NCBI GenBank assembly: GCA_017443845.1
Contig: JAFSXX010000045.1
Span: 1 to 64,000, forward strand
Source of the DNA: Bacteroidales bacterium
Lineage (GTDB): Bacteria; Bacteroidota; Bacteroidia; Bacteroidales; UBA932
Direction of reading: 5' to 3'
Length of the DNA: 64,000 nucleotides
In this document: positions 50,282 to 60,806 of the stretch, one piece after another
How the letters are laid out: the number at the start of each line of letters is the position of its first letter
How positions within the stretch are numbered: position 1 is the stretch's first letter
Program-made: the position numbers and the translations under genes
The notes under the pieces: generated by a model
What the model saw: the letters and a program-made list of their open reading frames with translations, nothing else
Database searches by the model: none
Told to the model about the DNA's origin: nothing

Positions 50282-51592
50282 TTATTTCAAAACTCGCCTG
50301 TCTTCCACGAACCTGGTCTTGCCCTCGCTCCTGGCAATGGTGCCGGGAGTCTTTATCTGCACATTCGCGGCGATGCTCAGCACGCTCTTGAGCCTGGAGG
50401 CCACAAGCTTTTCGAGATCCGTGAAGGGGGAAAGGGTATCGAATCCCTTGGCAAAATACTCCGGACGCACTTCGACCTGGACCGTGAGGGTATCGAGATT
50501 CCTCTCCCGGTCGACGATAAGCTTGAATCTGGGCGCGCACTCGGGAATCGAGAGGAGCACGCTCTCCACCTGGCTCGGGAAGACATTGATTCCCCTGATG
50601 ATGAGCATATCGTCGCTCCGGCCCGTAATCCTGTCCATCCTCACGAATGTACGGCCGCAGCCGCATTCGCCGGGGAGAAGGCGGGTCAGATCGCGGGTAC
50701 GATAACGCAGCACCGGCATTCCCTCCTTAGTAAGGGTAGTGAAAACCAGCTCACCGGGAGTTCCGTCGGGCAGCCTCTCGCAAGTGACAGGGTCGATTAT
50801 CTCGGGATAGAAATGGTCCTCGTTGATGTGGGAGCCATCCTGGTGCTCGCACTCGTAGCTGACGCTGGGGCCCATAATCTCGCTGAGGCCATAGAGGTTG
50901 TAGGCCTTGAGGCCGAGGCGGGATTCTATCTCCCTGCGCATATTCTCGGTCCAGGGCTCGGCGCCGAAAGCGCCCACCCGCAGTTTCAGGTCCGAGACCC
51001 GGATTCCCATCTTTTCCATCGTCTCGGCAAGGTGGAGGGCGTAGGACGGCGTGCAGGCAATGCCCGTGACGCCCAGGTCTTTGATCAGCCTGACGTGCTT
51101 TTCGGTATTGCCGGTGGAGGTGGGTATGACGGTTCCGCCCAAATTCTCCACTCCGTAATGCGCGCCGAGGCCTCCCGTGAAGAGGCCGTAGCCATAGGCT
51201 ACCGAGAAGATGTCGTCGCGTCCCACTCCGTATGCCGAGAGGCATCGGCTCATACACTCGCTCCAGATGCCGATATCCTTCCGGGTATAACCCACGATAG
51301 TGGGGTTTCCCGTGGTTCCGGTAGAGGCGTGGATGCGGACTATTTCCGACTGCGGAGCGGCCTGAAGCCCGAAGGGATAGTTGTCCCGCAGGTCCTGCTT
51401 GGTGGTAAAAGGCAGCCGGACTATGTCGTCTATCGAATTGATGTCGTCAGGAGAGATATCCATCTCCTGCATCTTGTTGCGGTAGAAAGGCACGTTATGG
51501 TAAACATAGGCCACGACCTTGTGGAGCCTGCGCCCCTGCAGTCCGCGAAGCTCATCGCGCGACATGCACTCTTTATTGGGATTCCAGATCAT
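50282..51592 (-). CDS. paaK: Phenylacetate-CoA ligase-type acyl-CoA synthetase
   Basis: An adenylate-forming ligase of 436 residues. STGTTG (90-95) is the ATP loop; YGLSE lies in the adenylation core and the C-terminal lid includes GRSDDMLIIRG. Length and motifs match PaaK. It would activate phenylacetate or another aryl/short acid to its CoA ester. No phenylacetate-degradation genes and no indolepyruvate ferredoxin oxidoreductase are in the window, so the physiological acid is open. It lies three bases after the aminotransferase gene and 12 before the ACT gene. Confidence 0.9.
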   Translation of the reverse strand: MIWNPNKECMSRDELRGLQGRRLHKVVAYVYHNVPFYRNKMQEMDISPDDINSIDDIVRLPFTTKQDLRDNYPFGLQAAPQSEIVRIHASTGTTGNPTIVGYTRKDIGIWSECMSRCLSAYGVGRDDIFSVAYGYGLFTGGLGAHYGVENLGGTVIPTSTGNTEKHVRLIKDLGVTGIACTPSYALHLAETMEKMGIRVSDLKLRVGAFGAEPWTENMRREIESRLGLKAYNLYGLSEIMGPSVSYECEHQDGSHINEDHFYPEIIDPVTCERLPDGTPGELVFTTLTKEGMPVLRYRTRDLTRLLPGECGCGRTFVRMDRITGRSDDMLIIRGINVFPSQVESVLLSIPECAPRFKLIVDRERNLDTLTVQVEVRPEYFAKGFDTLSPFTDLEKLVASRLKSVLSIAANVQIKTPGTIARSEGKTRFVEDRRVLK

Positions 51593-51595
51593 GGC

Positions 51596-52912
51596 TCAAC
51601 GGGAAATATGGTCCTGTTCAAACTCCGCCATCCTGCTGTCGAGGACATCGTACATATCGTCGCGCATCCTGCTGGTGCATGCCCTGATGCCTTCGCGGAG
51701 GCTGCCGGTGGTGGAGAGCGAGATGCTGCTCACTCCGTAGCTCACCAGTTCGCTGAGGAGCTCGCCTCCCGTCAGGCCGGGGTAGCTCAGGGTGAAGAAG
51801 AAGCCGTCGCCGACCTTCTCCTCCACGTCGCGGTCGTAGGTGACATTGAAGCCGTGGCGGCAGAATATCTCCTTCATCCTGGCGGCGCGGCGCTCATATT
51901 CGCGGACATCTTCGACAAAGTCGATCACTCCGTCGCAGGAGAGGTCCAGCATCCTGGCATAGGCGTACTGGGTGGTGGCCGTGCAGCCGCTGGTAATCAT
52001 ATAGAGGATCGAGGCGGTGAGCGTCACCCCGAAGATTCCGGAGTCGTTGTAGCGCTCCGCCAGGGCGGGATAATGGCGCTTGTAAAGATTGTCTCCTACG
52101 CAGCACAGGGCGATGCGCTGGCCGGCATAGCTGAATATCTTGGAGGCCGAGAGCATAAGGATATAATTGTCTGTATAGCGGGCCACGGTGGGCAGGAAAG
52201 GAGCTTCGTATGGCTTCCCGAGCGGGTGCCTGAAATCCATACAGAAATAGGCCAGGTCCTCCATCACCACCACGTCGTATTTGGTGGCAAGTGAGCCTAC
52301 GACACGGAGTTCCGATTCATCGAGGCAGATCCAGGCCGGGTTGTTGGGATTGGAATAGATGATGGCAGCCACATCGCCCGAAGAGAGTTCCTCCTCGAGT
52401 TTGGCCCCGAGCGCCTCGGCCCCGCGGTAATGATAGATGTCGAACTCTTTCCACTTGATGCCGAGCACCCTCAGCTGGGATTTCTGGATGGGGAATCCGG
52501 GATCTATGAAGAGGACCTTGTCCTTGCCCGGGATGCGCTGTGTACAGCCGATAAACGCACCGAAGGAGGCCGCGACGGAACCAGTGGTCGGAACGCAGCC
52601 GACAGGCGAAATGTCGATATCGATAAAGGCCTTGATGAAGCGGGATGCGGCTTTCTTGAGTTCCGGCACTCCCCCTGCCGCGGGATATTGCGAGCCGATG
52701 CCGCTGTCGAGCGCGGCTTTCTCGGCCTCGATGCCGTAGCGGTTCATAGGAAGGCTCGGAGAGCCCTGGTCCATCCGGATAAAGGGAATGCCTGTCTTGG
52801 ATTCGAGATACTGCGCCACGAGCACCATCTCGCCTATCGTTGCGGTGGTCAGGTCCCGGACATTGCAGGAGTTGCAGGCTTCTGCCACCAATTCATCGCT
52901 GAAGAGTTTCAT
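51596..52912 (-). CDS. PLP-dependent aminotransferase (class I/II)
   Basis: A protein of 438 residues. SNPNNPAW (187-194) is the substrate-binding loop; MEDLAYF carries the PLP-pyridine Asp; K258 in SASKIFSYAGQR is the aldimine lysine. It belongs to the broad MocR/aspartate-type group; the amino donor is not readable. It overlaps the omega-amidase by four bases and precedes paaK by three, so these three enzymes are closely linked. Glutamine transaminase activity is a reasonable guess because omega-amidase usually partners such an enzyme. Confidence 0.85.
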   Translation of the reverse strand: MKLFSDELVAEACNSCNVRDLTTATIGEMVLVAQYLESKTGIPFIRMDQGSPSLPMNRYGIEAEKAALDSGIGSQYPAAGGVPELKKAASRFIKAFIDIDISPVGCVPTTGSVAASFGAFIGCTQRIPGKDKVLFIDPGFPIQKSQLRVLGIKWKEFDIYHYRGAEALGAKLEEELSSGDVAAIIYSNPNNPAWICLDESELRVVGSLATKYDVVVMEDLAYFCMDFRHPLGKPYEAPFLPTVARYTDNYILMLSASKIFSYAGQRIALCCVGDNLYKRHYPALAERYNDSGIFGVTLTASILYMITSGCTATTQYAYARMLDLSCDGVIDFVEDVREYERRAARMKEIFCRHGFNVTYDRDVEEKVGDGFFFTLSYPGLTGGELLSELVSYGVSSISLSTTGSLREGIRACTSRMRDDMYDVLDSRMAEFEQDHISR

Positions 52913-53673
52913 TTTTCACGGAGTGCAAAATCGTCCTCGTCGTCGAGGACGGGGAATTTGGAACAATAGGACCTGAGCAGGTCCATATCTATTTCGCCGA
53001 GGGCATACGACTCCTTGCCGAGGGGACAGGAGGCCACATACTCGCCGTAGGGATTGATCAGGACGGTATTGCCGTCATACTCGCAGAGCGGATCGGTGCC
53101 GCAGCGGTTGACCGCCAGGAACCAGCACTGATTCTCGATGGCGCGGGCGCGGGTGAGGGTATCCCAGGCCAGCTGGCGCGGGATGGGCCAGTTGGCGACG
53201 CAGATGATGGCGTCGTAATCCCCCCTGTTGCGGCTCCAGACCGGGAAGCGGAGGTCGTAGCAGACGGTCAGCAGGAACCGTACTCCACGCCACTGCACCA
53301 CCTTGCGATGGTTGCCGTTGCTGAAGGTCCTCCCCTCCCCGCCATACTTGAAGAGATGGCGCTTGTCGTAATATTCCTCCCACTGCGGAGTCACGAAGAA
53401 GAGGCGGTTCATAAGCTTATCCCCCTCCCGGCAGGCCACGCTGCCGGCTATGGCGCAGTCATTCCTGCGGGCGAATTCCCGCATCCAGAGAAGGCCGCGG
53501 GGAGGATCCTCCTCCCGGAACTCTCCGGGAGCCGTGGAGAAACCGGTGGTAAACATTTCGGGGAGGACGACCAAGTCGGCCCCGGGAGCGTCGGAAAGCA
53601 GGGACTCGAGCCTTTCGATATTGGCGGCCGGCGAGCCCCAGACGATATCCTGCTGAACGAGCAATACTTTCAT
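52909..53673 (-). CDS. Nitrilase-family omega-amidase (YafV/Nit2-like)
   Basis: A carbon-nitrogen hydrolase of 254 residues with the Glu-Lys-Cys triad: E39 in VVLPEMF, K104 in YYDKRHLF and C138 in TVCYDLRFP. The DKRHLF context is typical of the YafV/Nit2 omega-amidase branch, which hydrolyses 2-oxoglutaramate or 2-oxosuccinamate. It lies ten bases after ilvE and overlaps the aminotransferase gene, placing an aminotransferase-amidase pair directly behind the branched-chain operon. Confidence 0.88.
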   Translation of the reverse strand: MKVLLVQQDIVWGSPAANIERLESLLSDAPGADLVVLPEMFTTGFSTAPGEFREEDPPRGLLWMREFARRNDCAIAGSVACREGDKLMNRLFFVTPQWEEYYDKRHLFKYGGEGRTFSNGNHRKVVQWRGVRFLLTVCYDLRFPVWSRNRGDYDAIICVANWPIPRQLAWDTLTRARAIENQCWFLAVNRCGTDPLCEYDGNTVLINPYGEYVASCPLGKESYALGEIDMDLLRSYCSKFPVLDDEDDFALREK

Positions 53674-53683
53674 TTGAAATCAA

Positions 53684-54721
53684 TTATAGGACAAGGCACC
53701 AGCCATAGGGATCCTCTTCGGTTCCGTTCTGGATTCCGCGGATCCGCTCGTACAATTTCTGGCTGACGGGGCCGCATTTGTCGGGCGACCCGAAATGATA
53801 CGAGGCCGTAACCACGTCACTCTCCAGTCCGGGACGGTCCTCGATGGTATGGATGGGGGTGATCACCACGGCCGTGCCGCAGGCGTTGACCTCGTCGAAC
53901 TCTGCGAGCTCCTCCACCGGGATGGGGCGCTTCTCGACCGTCAGTCCGAAGTCGGTGGCAATCTGCTGGAGGCTCTTGTTGGTAATCGAAGGCAGGACGG
54001 AATTGGAGAGCGGCGTCACATACCTGTCGCCCTTTATGGCCATGAAGTTGGACGAGCCGAACTCGTCTATCTTGGTCTTGGTAGCCGAATCGAGGTAGAG
54101 CAGCTCGCCGTAACCCAGCCTGTGGGCCAGGTTGTAGGGATGGAGCGAGGTCGCATAGTTGGCCGAGAGTTTGAAGCGGCCCGTACCGTTCGGCGCTGCG
54201 CGGTCGTAATTGCGGGAAATTATCGCAGTAGTGGGAGTCAGCCCCTTGGAAGTGCTGTACAGTCCGACGGGGGAGCACATCACCATAAAGATGACCTCCT
54301 TGGAGGACTGCACTCCAAGCTGCGGGTTGCAGCCAATGAGCACGGGACGGATATAGAGCGACGCGCCGAATCCGTAAGGAGGCAGATAATCTATATTCTC
54401 CTTGACGCAGGTCACGCACATATCGATGAACATCTCCTCCGAGGGATATGCCATATCGAGATAAGCGCCGCTCGAGGCCATGCGCTTCGCATTCTCGTCG
54501 GGACGGAATATCCTTACCTTGCCGTCCGCTCCGCGGAATGCCTTGAGTCCTTCGAAACAGGAGTTGGAATAGTGGAATACGCCTGCGAAGATGTCGAGGT
54601 GAAGGTTGAAATCGTCACTTACCTCGGGAGCGGACCAGCGTCCGTCCCTGTAAACGCTCTTTACGACGGCTTTGGTGTGTCTGGCATTGAAAGAAAGGTT
54701 TGACCAGTCGAGATTTTCCAT
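53684..54721 (-). CDS. ilvE: Branched-chain amino-acid aminotransferase
   Basis: A fold-type IV PLP enzyme of 345 residues. YSNSCFEGLKAFR near the N-terminus and the PLP lysine region LYLDSATKTKIDEFGSSNF identify BCAT. It makes valine, leucine and isoleucine from their 2-oxo acids with glutamate. It closes the biosynthetic part of the operon, 18 bases after leuB and 10 bases before the omega-amidase gene. Confidence 0.95.
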   Translation of the reverse strand: MENLDWSNLSFNARHTKAVVKSVYRDGRWSAPEVSDDFNLHLDIFAGVFHYSNSCFEGLKAFRGADGKVRIFRPDENAKRMASSGAYLDMAYPSEEMFIDMCVTCVKENIDYLPPYGFGASLYIRPVLIGCNPQLGVQSSKEVIFMVMCSPVGLYSTSKGLTPTTAIISRNYDRAAPNGTGRFKLSANYATSLHPYNLAHRLGYGELLYLDSATKTKIDEFGSSNFMAIKGDRYVTPLSNSVLPSITNKSLQQIATDFGLTVEKRPIPVEELAEFDEVNACGTAVVITPIHTIEDRPGLESDVVTASYHFGSPDKCGPVSQKLYERIRGIQNGTEEDPYGWCLVL

Positions 54722-54739
54722 ATCGTTGTTCTTTATTAT

Positions 54740-55804
54740 TTATCTGCAAATCCGTGAAGCCACCCAGTCGCCCACCTCCGAGGTGGAGTAGGCCTTTCCG
54801 CCCGCGGAGAGGTCCTCTGTGACGACGCCCTCCTCTATCGAAGCGGCGACGGCGCGGCGGATGGCCGCACCCTCCTCCTTGAGGGCGAATGCATACTCGA
54901 ACATCATCGCGGCCGAGAGTATGGTGGCAAGGGGGTTGGCTATGTTCTTGCCGGCGGCCTGGGGGTATGAGCCGTGGATGGGCTCGAAAACGCCTGTCTT
55001 CTCCCCTATCGAAGCGGATGCCAGCAGGCCCATCGAACCGCTAATGCAGCTCGCCTCGTCGGTAAGTATGTCGCCGAAGGTATTCTCGGTGACCATCACG
55101 TCGAAAAACTCGGGACCCGTCACGAGCTTCATCGCGGCGTTGTCCACGAACATATAGTCGGTGACGACATCGGGATAGAGCGGAGCCATTTCCTGCGCCA
55201 CCTGCCTCCAGAGGCGGGAAGACTCCAGGACATTGGCCTTGTCCACGACCGTGAGGTGGCCGCGGCGGCGGCGCGCGTAGTCGAAGGCTAGTTTCAGGAT
55301 GCGCTCCACTTCGTAGCGGTGGTAGATATTGGTGTCATAGGCCGTATCTCCGCCGTCCAGGCGTCCCTTCTCGCCGAAATACATTCCGCCGGTGAGCTCG
55401 CGGATGCAGAGCAGGTCGGCTCCGTCGACGAGTTCTTCGCGAAGGGGGCTCTTGTGGATCAGGGGTTTGAAGGTCTCCACGGGCCTGAGGTTGGCATAGA
55501 GGCCCAGTTGCTTGCGCATGGCCAGGAGTCCCTGCTCGGGACGCACCTTCGCCGTAGGGTCGTTGTCGTATCGGGGATCGCCTACCGCGCCGAAAAGGAC
55601 GGCGTCGGCTTCGGTGCAGATACGGTATGTCTCTTCGGGGAACGGTGAGCCTGTCGCGTCTATGGCACAGGCGCCGGCAAGTCCGAACCGGTATTCAACC
55701 TCATGGCCAAAGAGGGAACATACGGCATCGGTCACCTTCACCGCCTGCTCCACCACTTCCGGGCCTATACCGTCACCTGGCAGCTTTGCAATTTTGAGTT
55801 TCAT
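54740..55804 (-). CDS. leuB: 3-isopropylmalate dehydrogenase
   Basis: A protein of 354 residues with [15 protein letters not shown] at the start, the dimer/active-site region around [14 protein letters not shown], and the [10 protein letters not shown] metal site. It oxidises 3-isopropylmalate to the leucine precursor. It abuts the cimA-like gene with no gap and lies 18 bases before ilvE. Confidence 0.97.
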   Translation of the reverse strand: MKLKIAKLPGDGIGPEVVEQAVKVTDAVCSLFGHEVEYRFGLAGACAIDATGSPFPEETYRICTEADAVLFGAVGDPRYDNDPTAKVRPEQGLLAMRKQLGLYANLRPVETFKPLIHKSPLREELVDGADLLCIRELTGGMYFGEKGRLDGGDTAYDTNIYHRYEVERILKLAFDYARRRRGHLTVVDKANVLESSRLWRQVAQEMAPLYPDVVTDYMFVDNAAMKLVTGPEFFDVMVTENTFGDILTDEASCISGSMGLLASASIGEKTGVFEPIHGSYPQAAGKNIANPLATILSAAMMFEYAFALKEEGAAIRRAVAASIEEGVVTEDLSAGGKAYSTSEVGDWVASRICR

Positions 55805-57337
55805 TTACTTCAGCGAATTTAAATTAAAATTTTCAATAATGTTCAACATTTTGACGGTCGCCTTGATGGCGGCCTCCGTCTGGTCCGAATCGATGCCGCG
55901 GGTCTTGAAACGGTGCCCGGCGTTGTCCCAGAAGATGGTGGTCGAGACAAGGGCGTCCGTCTTGCCCCCAGGGGGTATCGAGACCTGATAGTCGGTCAGG
56001 ACGGGATGCGGCTTGCCCAGGCGGGCATATATCTTCCAGAGCGCCTTCATGAAAGCGTCGTACTGGCCGTCGCCGTCGGAGGAGGATTCGTATTCGGAGC
56101 CGTGGATATTGACCTTGAGGCTGGCCACGGGACGCATCCCGCGGGCCAGCTGGAGCGAATAGTTGACTATGCGTATGTTATCCTCCTCCATCGGGCCGGT
56201 CTTAAGCACATCGGCCACGATGAAAGGCAGGTCCTCGGCCGTCAGCATCTCCTTCTTGTCGCCGAGTTCGACGACGCGGTCGGTCACCATACGAACCTGC
56301 TCAGGAGAGAGATGCAGCCCGAGGGTATCGAGATTCTCCAGCACATTGGCCTTCCCGCTCATCTTGCCGAGGGCATAGGTGCGGGTGCGGCCGAAGCGCT
56401 GGGGCAGAAGCCGGTTGGCATAGAGTCCGCCCTTGCGGTCGCCGTCGGCGTGGATGCCGCTGCTCTGGGTGAAGACATTCTCGCCCGTCACGGGTTCATT
56501 GTCGGGGACCCTGACGCCCGAGATGCTCTCGACATATTTGCAGACGTGCATCAGCCGGCGCTCGTCGATGCCGCATGCGGTGCCGAGCATATCGTTGAGC
56601 CCTGCCACGAAAACGGCGACAGGGGTATTTCCGGTACGCTCGCCGAGGCCGTTGACGGTGCAGTGCACTCCGCGCACCCCGGCCTTGACCGCCGCCAGCG
56701 AATTGGCGACAGCAAGTCCGTAGTCATTGTGTCCGTGGAAATCGAAGCGCAGCTCCGGATGGCGCTGGAGCATCCTGGATACCGCATCCCCTGTCCTCCA
56801 GGGGTCGAGTATGCCGAGGGTATCGGGCAGCATCACGCGCCTGACAGGCATCTCGCTAAGGGCGTCGGCGAGCATATCCACGTATTTCGGAGAAGATGAG
56901 ATTCCGTTCGACCAGTCCTCGAGATAGACGTTGACCTCCATTCCGCGGGAACGGGCGTCCCCGACCGTCGAGGCGATATCGCGGATATGCTCCTCCGGCG
57001 TCTTGCGGAGTTGGTTAGTCAAATGGTGCATGGAGCCTTTGGCGAGGATGTTGATTACCCTGCCGCCGTGGCTGTAGATCCATTCGACCGATTTTCCGCC
57101 GTCCAGGAAGCCGAGGGCCTCGATGCGGTCGAGGATCCCTTTCGAGAGGGCCCAGGCGCAGATCCTGCGGAAGGATTCGGATTCGCCGCGGGAGACATTC
57201 GCGGAAGCCACCTCGATGCGGTCGGCCTTGAGCTCGTCGATCAGCATCCGGGCTATCGTCAGTTTCTCATCCGCATTGAATGAAACCCCGGCCGTCTGTT
57301 CGCCGTCGCGCAACGTGGTATCAAGTATCTCGATCAT
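55805..57337 (-). CDS. Citramalate/isopropylmalate synthase-like protein
   Basis: A DRE-TIM metallolyase of 510 residues, distinct from leuA at 59302-60795. [10 protein letters not shown] near residue 5 and FDFHGHNDYGLAVAN carry metal and substrate residues; the C-terminal 150 residues form a LeuA-type regulatory domain. In Bacteroidota this second synthase lies between leuD and leuB and is thought to be a citramalate synthase giving 2-oxobutyrate for isoleucine, although the annotation alpha-isopropylmalate synthase is also used. Start is the ATG at 57335-57337, overlapping the leuD stop by four bases. Confidence 0.82.
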   Translation of the reverse strand: MIEILDTTLRDGEQTAGVSFNADEKLTIARMLIDELKADRIEVASANVSRGESESFRRICAWALSKGILDRIEALGFLDGGKSVEWIYSHGGRVINILAKGSMHHLTNQLRKTPEEHIRDIASTVGDARSRGMEVNVYLEDWSNGISSSPKYVDMLADALSEMPVRRVMLPDTLGILDPWRTGDAVSRMLQRHPELRFDFHGHNDYGLAVANSLAAVKAGVRGVHCTVNGLGERTGNTPVAVFVAGLNDMLGTACGIDERRLMHVCKYVESISGVRVPDNEPVTGENVFTQSSGIHADGDRKGGLYANRLLPQRFGRTRTYALGKMSGKANVLENLDTLGLHLSPEQVRMVTDRVVELGDKKEMLTAEDLPFIVADVLKTGPMEEDNIRIVNYSLQLARGMRPVASLKVNIHGSEYESSSDGDGQYDAFMKALWKIYARLGKPHPVLTDYQVSIPPGGKTDALVSTTIFWDNAGHRFKTRGIDSDQTEAAIKATVKMLNIIENFNLNSLK

Positions 57338-57933
57338 CTGCGGCTCTTCTTTTCGAAATCCTCGATGGCCTCTTTCTGTTCGAGAAGCCAGTCGATATCG
57401 TCCAGGGCATTCATCAGGCAGTACTTCTTGTAGGAGTTGAGTTCGAACCGCTCGCTCCTGCCGGTCGCCAGGTTGGTCACCCTCTGGGAGGGCACGTCCA
57501 CCCTTACCTTCATCTTCGGATCGGCCGAAATGGAGGCGAACAGTTCGGAGAGGAACCCTTCGGAGACCACCACGGGGAGTACGAAATTGTTGAGTTCGTT
57601 GTTCTTGTGGATATCTGCGAAGAAACTGGAGATCACCACCCTGAATCCATAGCCCGCAATCGCCCAGGCGGCGTGCTCGCGGCTCGAACCCGAACCGAAA
57701 TTGCGCCCGGCGACCAATATGCACCCCGAATAACGGGGATCGTTGAGCACGAACGAGGGCTCCGGAGTGCCGTCGGCGTGGAAGCGCCAGTCCCGGAAAA
57801 GATTCTCCCCGAAGAACTTCTCGTCGCGCCCGGTCGCCTTCAGGAAGCGGGCCGGTATGATCTGGTCGGTGTCCACATTCTCGACGGGAAGGGGGACGCA
57901 GGTACTCTCTATTATGTCGAATTTCTGTTTCAT
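57334..57933 (-). CDS. leuD: 3-isopropylmalate dehydratase small subunit
   Basis: A protein of 199 residues. [12 protein letters not shown] and the [13 protein letters not shown] swivelling-domain motif are those of LeuD. With LeuC it isomerises 2- to 3-isopropylmalate. Start ATG 57931-57933 overlaps the leuC stop by four bases; the end overlaps the cimA-like gene by four. Confidence 0.95.
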   Translation of the reverse strand: MKQKFDIIESTCVPLPVENVDTDQIIPARFLKATGRDEKFFGENLFRDWRFHADGTPEPSFVLNDPRYSGCILVAGRNFGSGSSREHAAWAIAGYGFRVVISSFFADIHKNNELNNFVLPVVVSEGFLSELFASISADPKMKVRVDVPSQRVTNLATGRSERFELNSYKKYCLMNALDDIDWLLEQKEAIEDFEKKSRR

Positions 57934-59297
57934 AGCATTGTCCTCGGATCGGTTATGACGCCCGTAACCGCGGCCGCGGCGGCCGTCAGGGGGCTTGCAA
58001 GGATGGTTCTGGCGCCGGGTCCCTGGCGTCCTTCGAAATTGCGGTTTCCCGTCGATACGCAATATTTGCCGGCGGGCACCTTGTCGTCGTTCATCGCCAG
58101 GCAGGCCGAACAGCCGGGCTGACGGATCTCGAATCCGGAAGCCTCCAGTATCCTGTCGAGCCCCTCCTCCTCTATCTGGCGCCTTACCGCCCAGGAGCCG
58201 GGCACGAGCCAGGCGACCACGCCCTCAGCCTTGCGCCGTCCCTTCACTATGGAGGCGAAGGCCCTGAAATCCTCGATGCGGCCGTTGGTGCAGGCGCCGA
58301 GGAAGACGTAGTCCACCTTCCTGCCAAGCATCTTCTCTCCCGGGGCGAAGCCCATATATGCGAGGGAATGGGGCGCCGCATCTTCCGGAACGGTGCCGTC
58401 CACGGGAATCCCCATTCCGGGATTCGTACCGTAGGTCACCATCGGAGCGACCTCGGAGGCATCGAAGAGGATCTCCCTGTCGAATACGGCATCATCGCCG
58501 CTGCGGAGGGTCTTCCAATATTCGACGGCCGCATCCCAGTCCGCCCCCTTGGGCGCGAACTCGCGGCCTTTGATATACTCGAAAGTGGTCTCGTCGGGAG
58601 CGATGAAGCCGCCCCTGGCCCCCATCTCTATCGAGAGGTTGCAGAGGGTCAGACGCCCCTCCATCGAGAGGCTGCGGACCGCCTCACCTCGGTACTCCAC
58701 GAAATATCCGGTGGCTCCGGAGGTCGATATCCTCATCATCAGGAAGAGGGCCAGGTCCTTGGCCGTAACGCCCGGGCCCAGTTTACCCTCGATCCTGATA
58801 CTCATCGACTTGGGCTTCTGCTGGAGGATGCACTGGGAGGCGAGCACCATCTCCACCTCGCTCGTGCCGATGCCGAAGGCGACAGCGCCCATCGCGCCGT
58901 GGGTGGAGGTATGAGAGTCGCCGCAGACAATGGTCATTCCCGGCAGGGAGAGTCCCTTCTCGGGGCCCACAACGTGGATGATGCCGTTGTCGGGAGACAT
59001 CATCCCGTAATGGGTGAGCCCGAATTCGGCGGCATTCCTTTCGAGGGTATCGACCTGCGCCTTCGAGACGGGATCCGCGATGGGTTTGTCCTGGTCGTGG
59101 GTCGGAGTGTTGTGATCGGGCATGCAGAATATCTTATCGGGACGGAAGCAGCGGATACCGCGCGCCCTCAGCCCCTCGAATGCCTGCGGCGTGGTCACCT
59201 CATGGCAGTAGAGCCGGTCGATATAGAGCTGCTGCGGGCCATCTTCGATACTCTTCACCACGTGGGAATCCCATATCTTGTCAAAGAGGGTATTCAT
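57930..59297 (-). CDS. leuC: 3-isopropylmalate dehydratase large subunit
   Basis: An aconitase-family protein of 455 residues. It has HDQDKPIAD-type active-site loops, the [14 protein letters not shown] region and two cluster cysteine areas ([11 protein letters not shown] and [10 protein letters not shown]) for the 4Fe-4S site. Normal length for LeuC. It overlaps leuD by four bases and follows leuA by four. Confidence 0.96.
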   Translation of the reverse strand: MNTLFDKIWDSHVVKSIEDGPQQLYIDRLYCHEVTTPQAFEGLRARGIRCFRPDKIFCMPDHNTPTHDQDKPIADPVSKAQVDTLERNAAEFGLTHYGMMSPDNGIIHVVGPEKGLSLPGMTIVCGDSHTSTHGAMGAVAFGIGTSEVEMVLASQCILQQKPKSMSIRIEGKLGPGVTAKDLALFLMMRISTSGATGYFVEYRGEAVRSLSMEGRLTLCNLSIEMGARGGFIAPDETTFEYIKGREFAPKGADWDAAVEYWKTLRSGDDAVFDREILFDASEVAPMVTYGTNPGMGIPVDGTVPEDAAPHSLAYMGFAPGEKMLGRKVDYVFLGACTNGRIEDFRAFASIVKGRRKAEGVVAWLVPGSWAVRRQIEEEGLDRILEASGFEIRQPGCSACLAMNDDKVPAGKYCVSTGNRNFEGRQGPGARTILASPLTAAAAAVTGVITDPRTML

Positions 59298-59301
59298 CGT
59301 T

Positions 59302-60795
59302 TCAGAATTTGTTTATACAGTCGATGTAGGCCTCCACAGATGCGGTGACGATATCCGTATTGGCGCCGAAACCGTAATAGAGTCTGCCGTCATGCTCGAC
59401 CTGCATGTGGACCTTGCCGACATCGTTGGAGCCGCGGGTGATGTTCTGGATGGTGAACTCCTTGAGCACCATAGTACGCTTGATGATCGTCTTGAGGGCG
59501 TTGATGGCGGCGTCCACAGGGCCGTTTCCGGCGGAGGCGGCTTCGAATTTCTCGCCCGCAATGTCGAGTATCACGCTCGCCACGGGACGGACTCCGAGGC
59601 CGGCGGTAACCTGCAGGTATTCGAGTTTGATGTGATGGTTGGCTGTACGGTCGGCTCCGGCGAGGACGAGAAGGTCATCGTCGTTGATCTCCTTCTTCTT
59701 GTCGGCGAGTTTGAGGAATTCGCTGTAAAGCTTGTCGAGTTTCTCATCCGACAGGGTGACTCCGAGCGCCTCGAGGCGGGTACGGATGGCGGCGTGGCCG
59801 CTGCGGGCCGTCAGGACGATGGAGTTGCCGTCGAGTCCCACATCCTTGGGGTCGATGATCTCGTACGTCTGCATATTCTTGATGACGCCGTCCTGATGGA
59901 TTCCAGACGAGTGGGCGAAGGCGTTGCGGCCCACTATGGCCTTGTTGGCCTGCACCGGCATATTCATCAGGCTCGCGACCATACGGCTCATCGGGCAGAT
60001 GCGGGTGGTCTTGATATTGGTCTCGAGGGCGATGTCCTTGTGGCATTTGAGGATCATCGCTATCTCCTCGAGGGAGGTATTTCCGGCCCTCTCTCCCACT
60101 CCGTTGATGGTCACCTCGGCCTGGCGTGCGCCGTTGAGAAGGCCGGCCATGGTATTGGCGGTGGCCATTCCCAGGTCGTTGTGGCAGTGGGTCGAGATAA
60201 TGGCGTTCCCGATGCCGTCGACGTGATCGACCAGATATTTTATCTTGGCGCCGTATTCGTCCGGGAGGCAGTATCCCGTAGTATCCGGGATATTGACCAC
60301 GGTCGCTCCGGCCTTGATTACGGCTTCGATGACCATGGCCAGGAATTCATTGTCGGTGCGGCCGGCATCCTCGGCATAGAACTCCACGTCATCCACGAAC
60401 CTGCGGGCATATTTGACTGCCTTGACGGCACGCTCGAGTATCTCCTCCCTGGTGGAATTGAACTTGTAGCGGATATGCTGGTCGGATGTTCCGATTCCGG
60501 TGTGGATACGCTTGTTCTTGGCGTAGCGCAGGGACTCTACGGCCACATCGATATCCTTCTCCACGGCGCGCGTCAGGGCACATACCGAAGGCCAGGTCAC
60601 GGCCTTGGAAATCTCGACCACCGAGTTGAAATCCCCCGGGCTCGAGATCGGGAAGCCCGCTTCTATGACATCCACGCCGAGATCCTCGAGAGCCTTGGCC
60701 ACCTCGATTTTCTCGACCGTGTTGAGCTGGCATCCGGGCACCTGCTCCCCGTCGCGGAGAGTGGTATCGAAAATCAATACTCTGTCCTGTTTCAT
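59302..60795 (-). CDS. leuA: 2-isopropylmalate synthase
   Basis: A protein of 497 residues. [13 protein letters not shown] holds metal and substrate residues; [15 protein letters not shown] and [15 protein letters not shown] are typical of LeuA, and a regulatory domain closes the protein, so leucine feedback inhibition is likely by family precedent. It commits 2-oxoisovalerate to leucine. It lies 11 bases after ilvC. Confidence 0.96.
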   Translation of the reverse strand: MKQDRVLIFDTTLRDGEQVPGCQLNTVEKIEVAKALEDLGVDVIEAGFPISSPGDFNSVVEISKAVTWPSVCALTRAVEKDIDVAVESLRYAKNKRIHTGIGTSDQHIRYKFNSTREEILERAVKAVKYARRFVDDVEFYAEDAGRTDNEFLAMVIEAVIKAGATVVNIPDTTGYCLPDEYGAKIKYLVDHVDGIGNAIISTHCHNDLGMATANTMAGLLNGARQAEVTINGVGERAGNTSLEEIAMILKCHKDIALETNIKTTRICPMSRMVASLMNMPVQANKAIVGRNAFAHSSGIHQDGVIKNMQTYEIIDPKDVGLDGNSIVLTARSGHAAIRTRLEALGVTLSDEKLDKLYSEFLKLADKKKEINDDDLLVLAGADRTANHHIKLEYLQVTAGLGVRPVASVILDIAGEKFEAASAGNGPVDAAINALKTIIKRTMVLKEFTIQNITRGSNDVGKVHMQVEHDGRLYYGFGANTDIVTASVEAYIDCINKF

Positions 60796-60806
60796 GGCCG
60801 ACAGAT

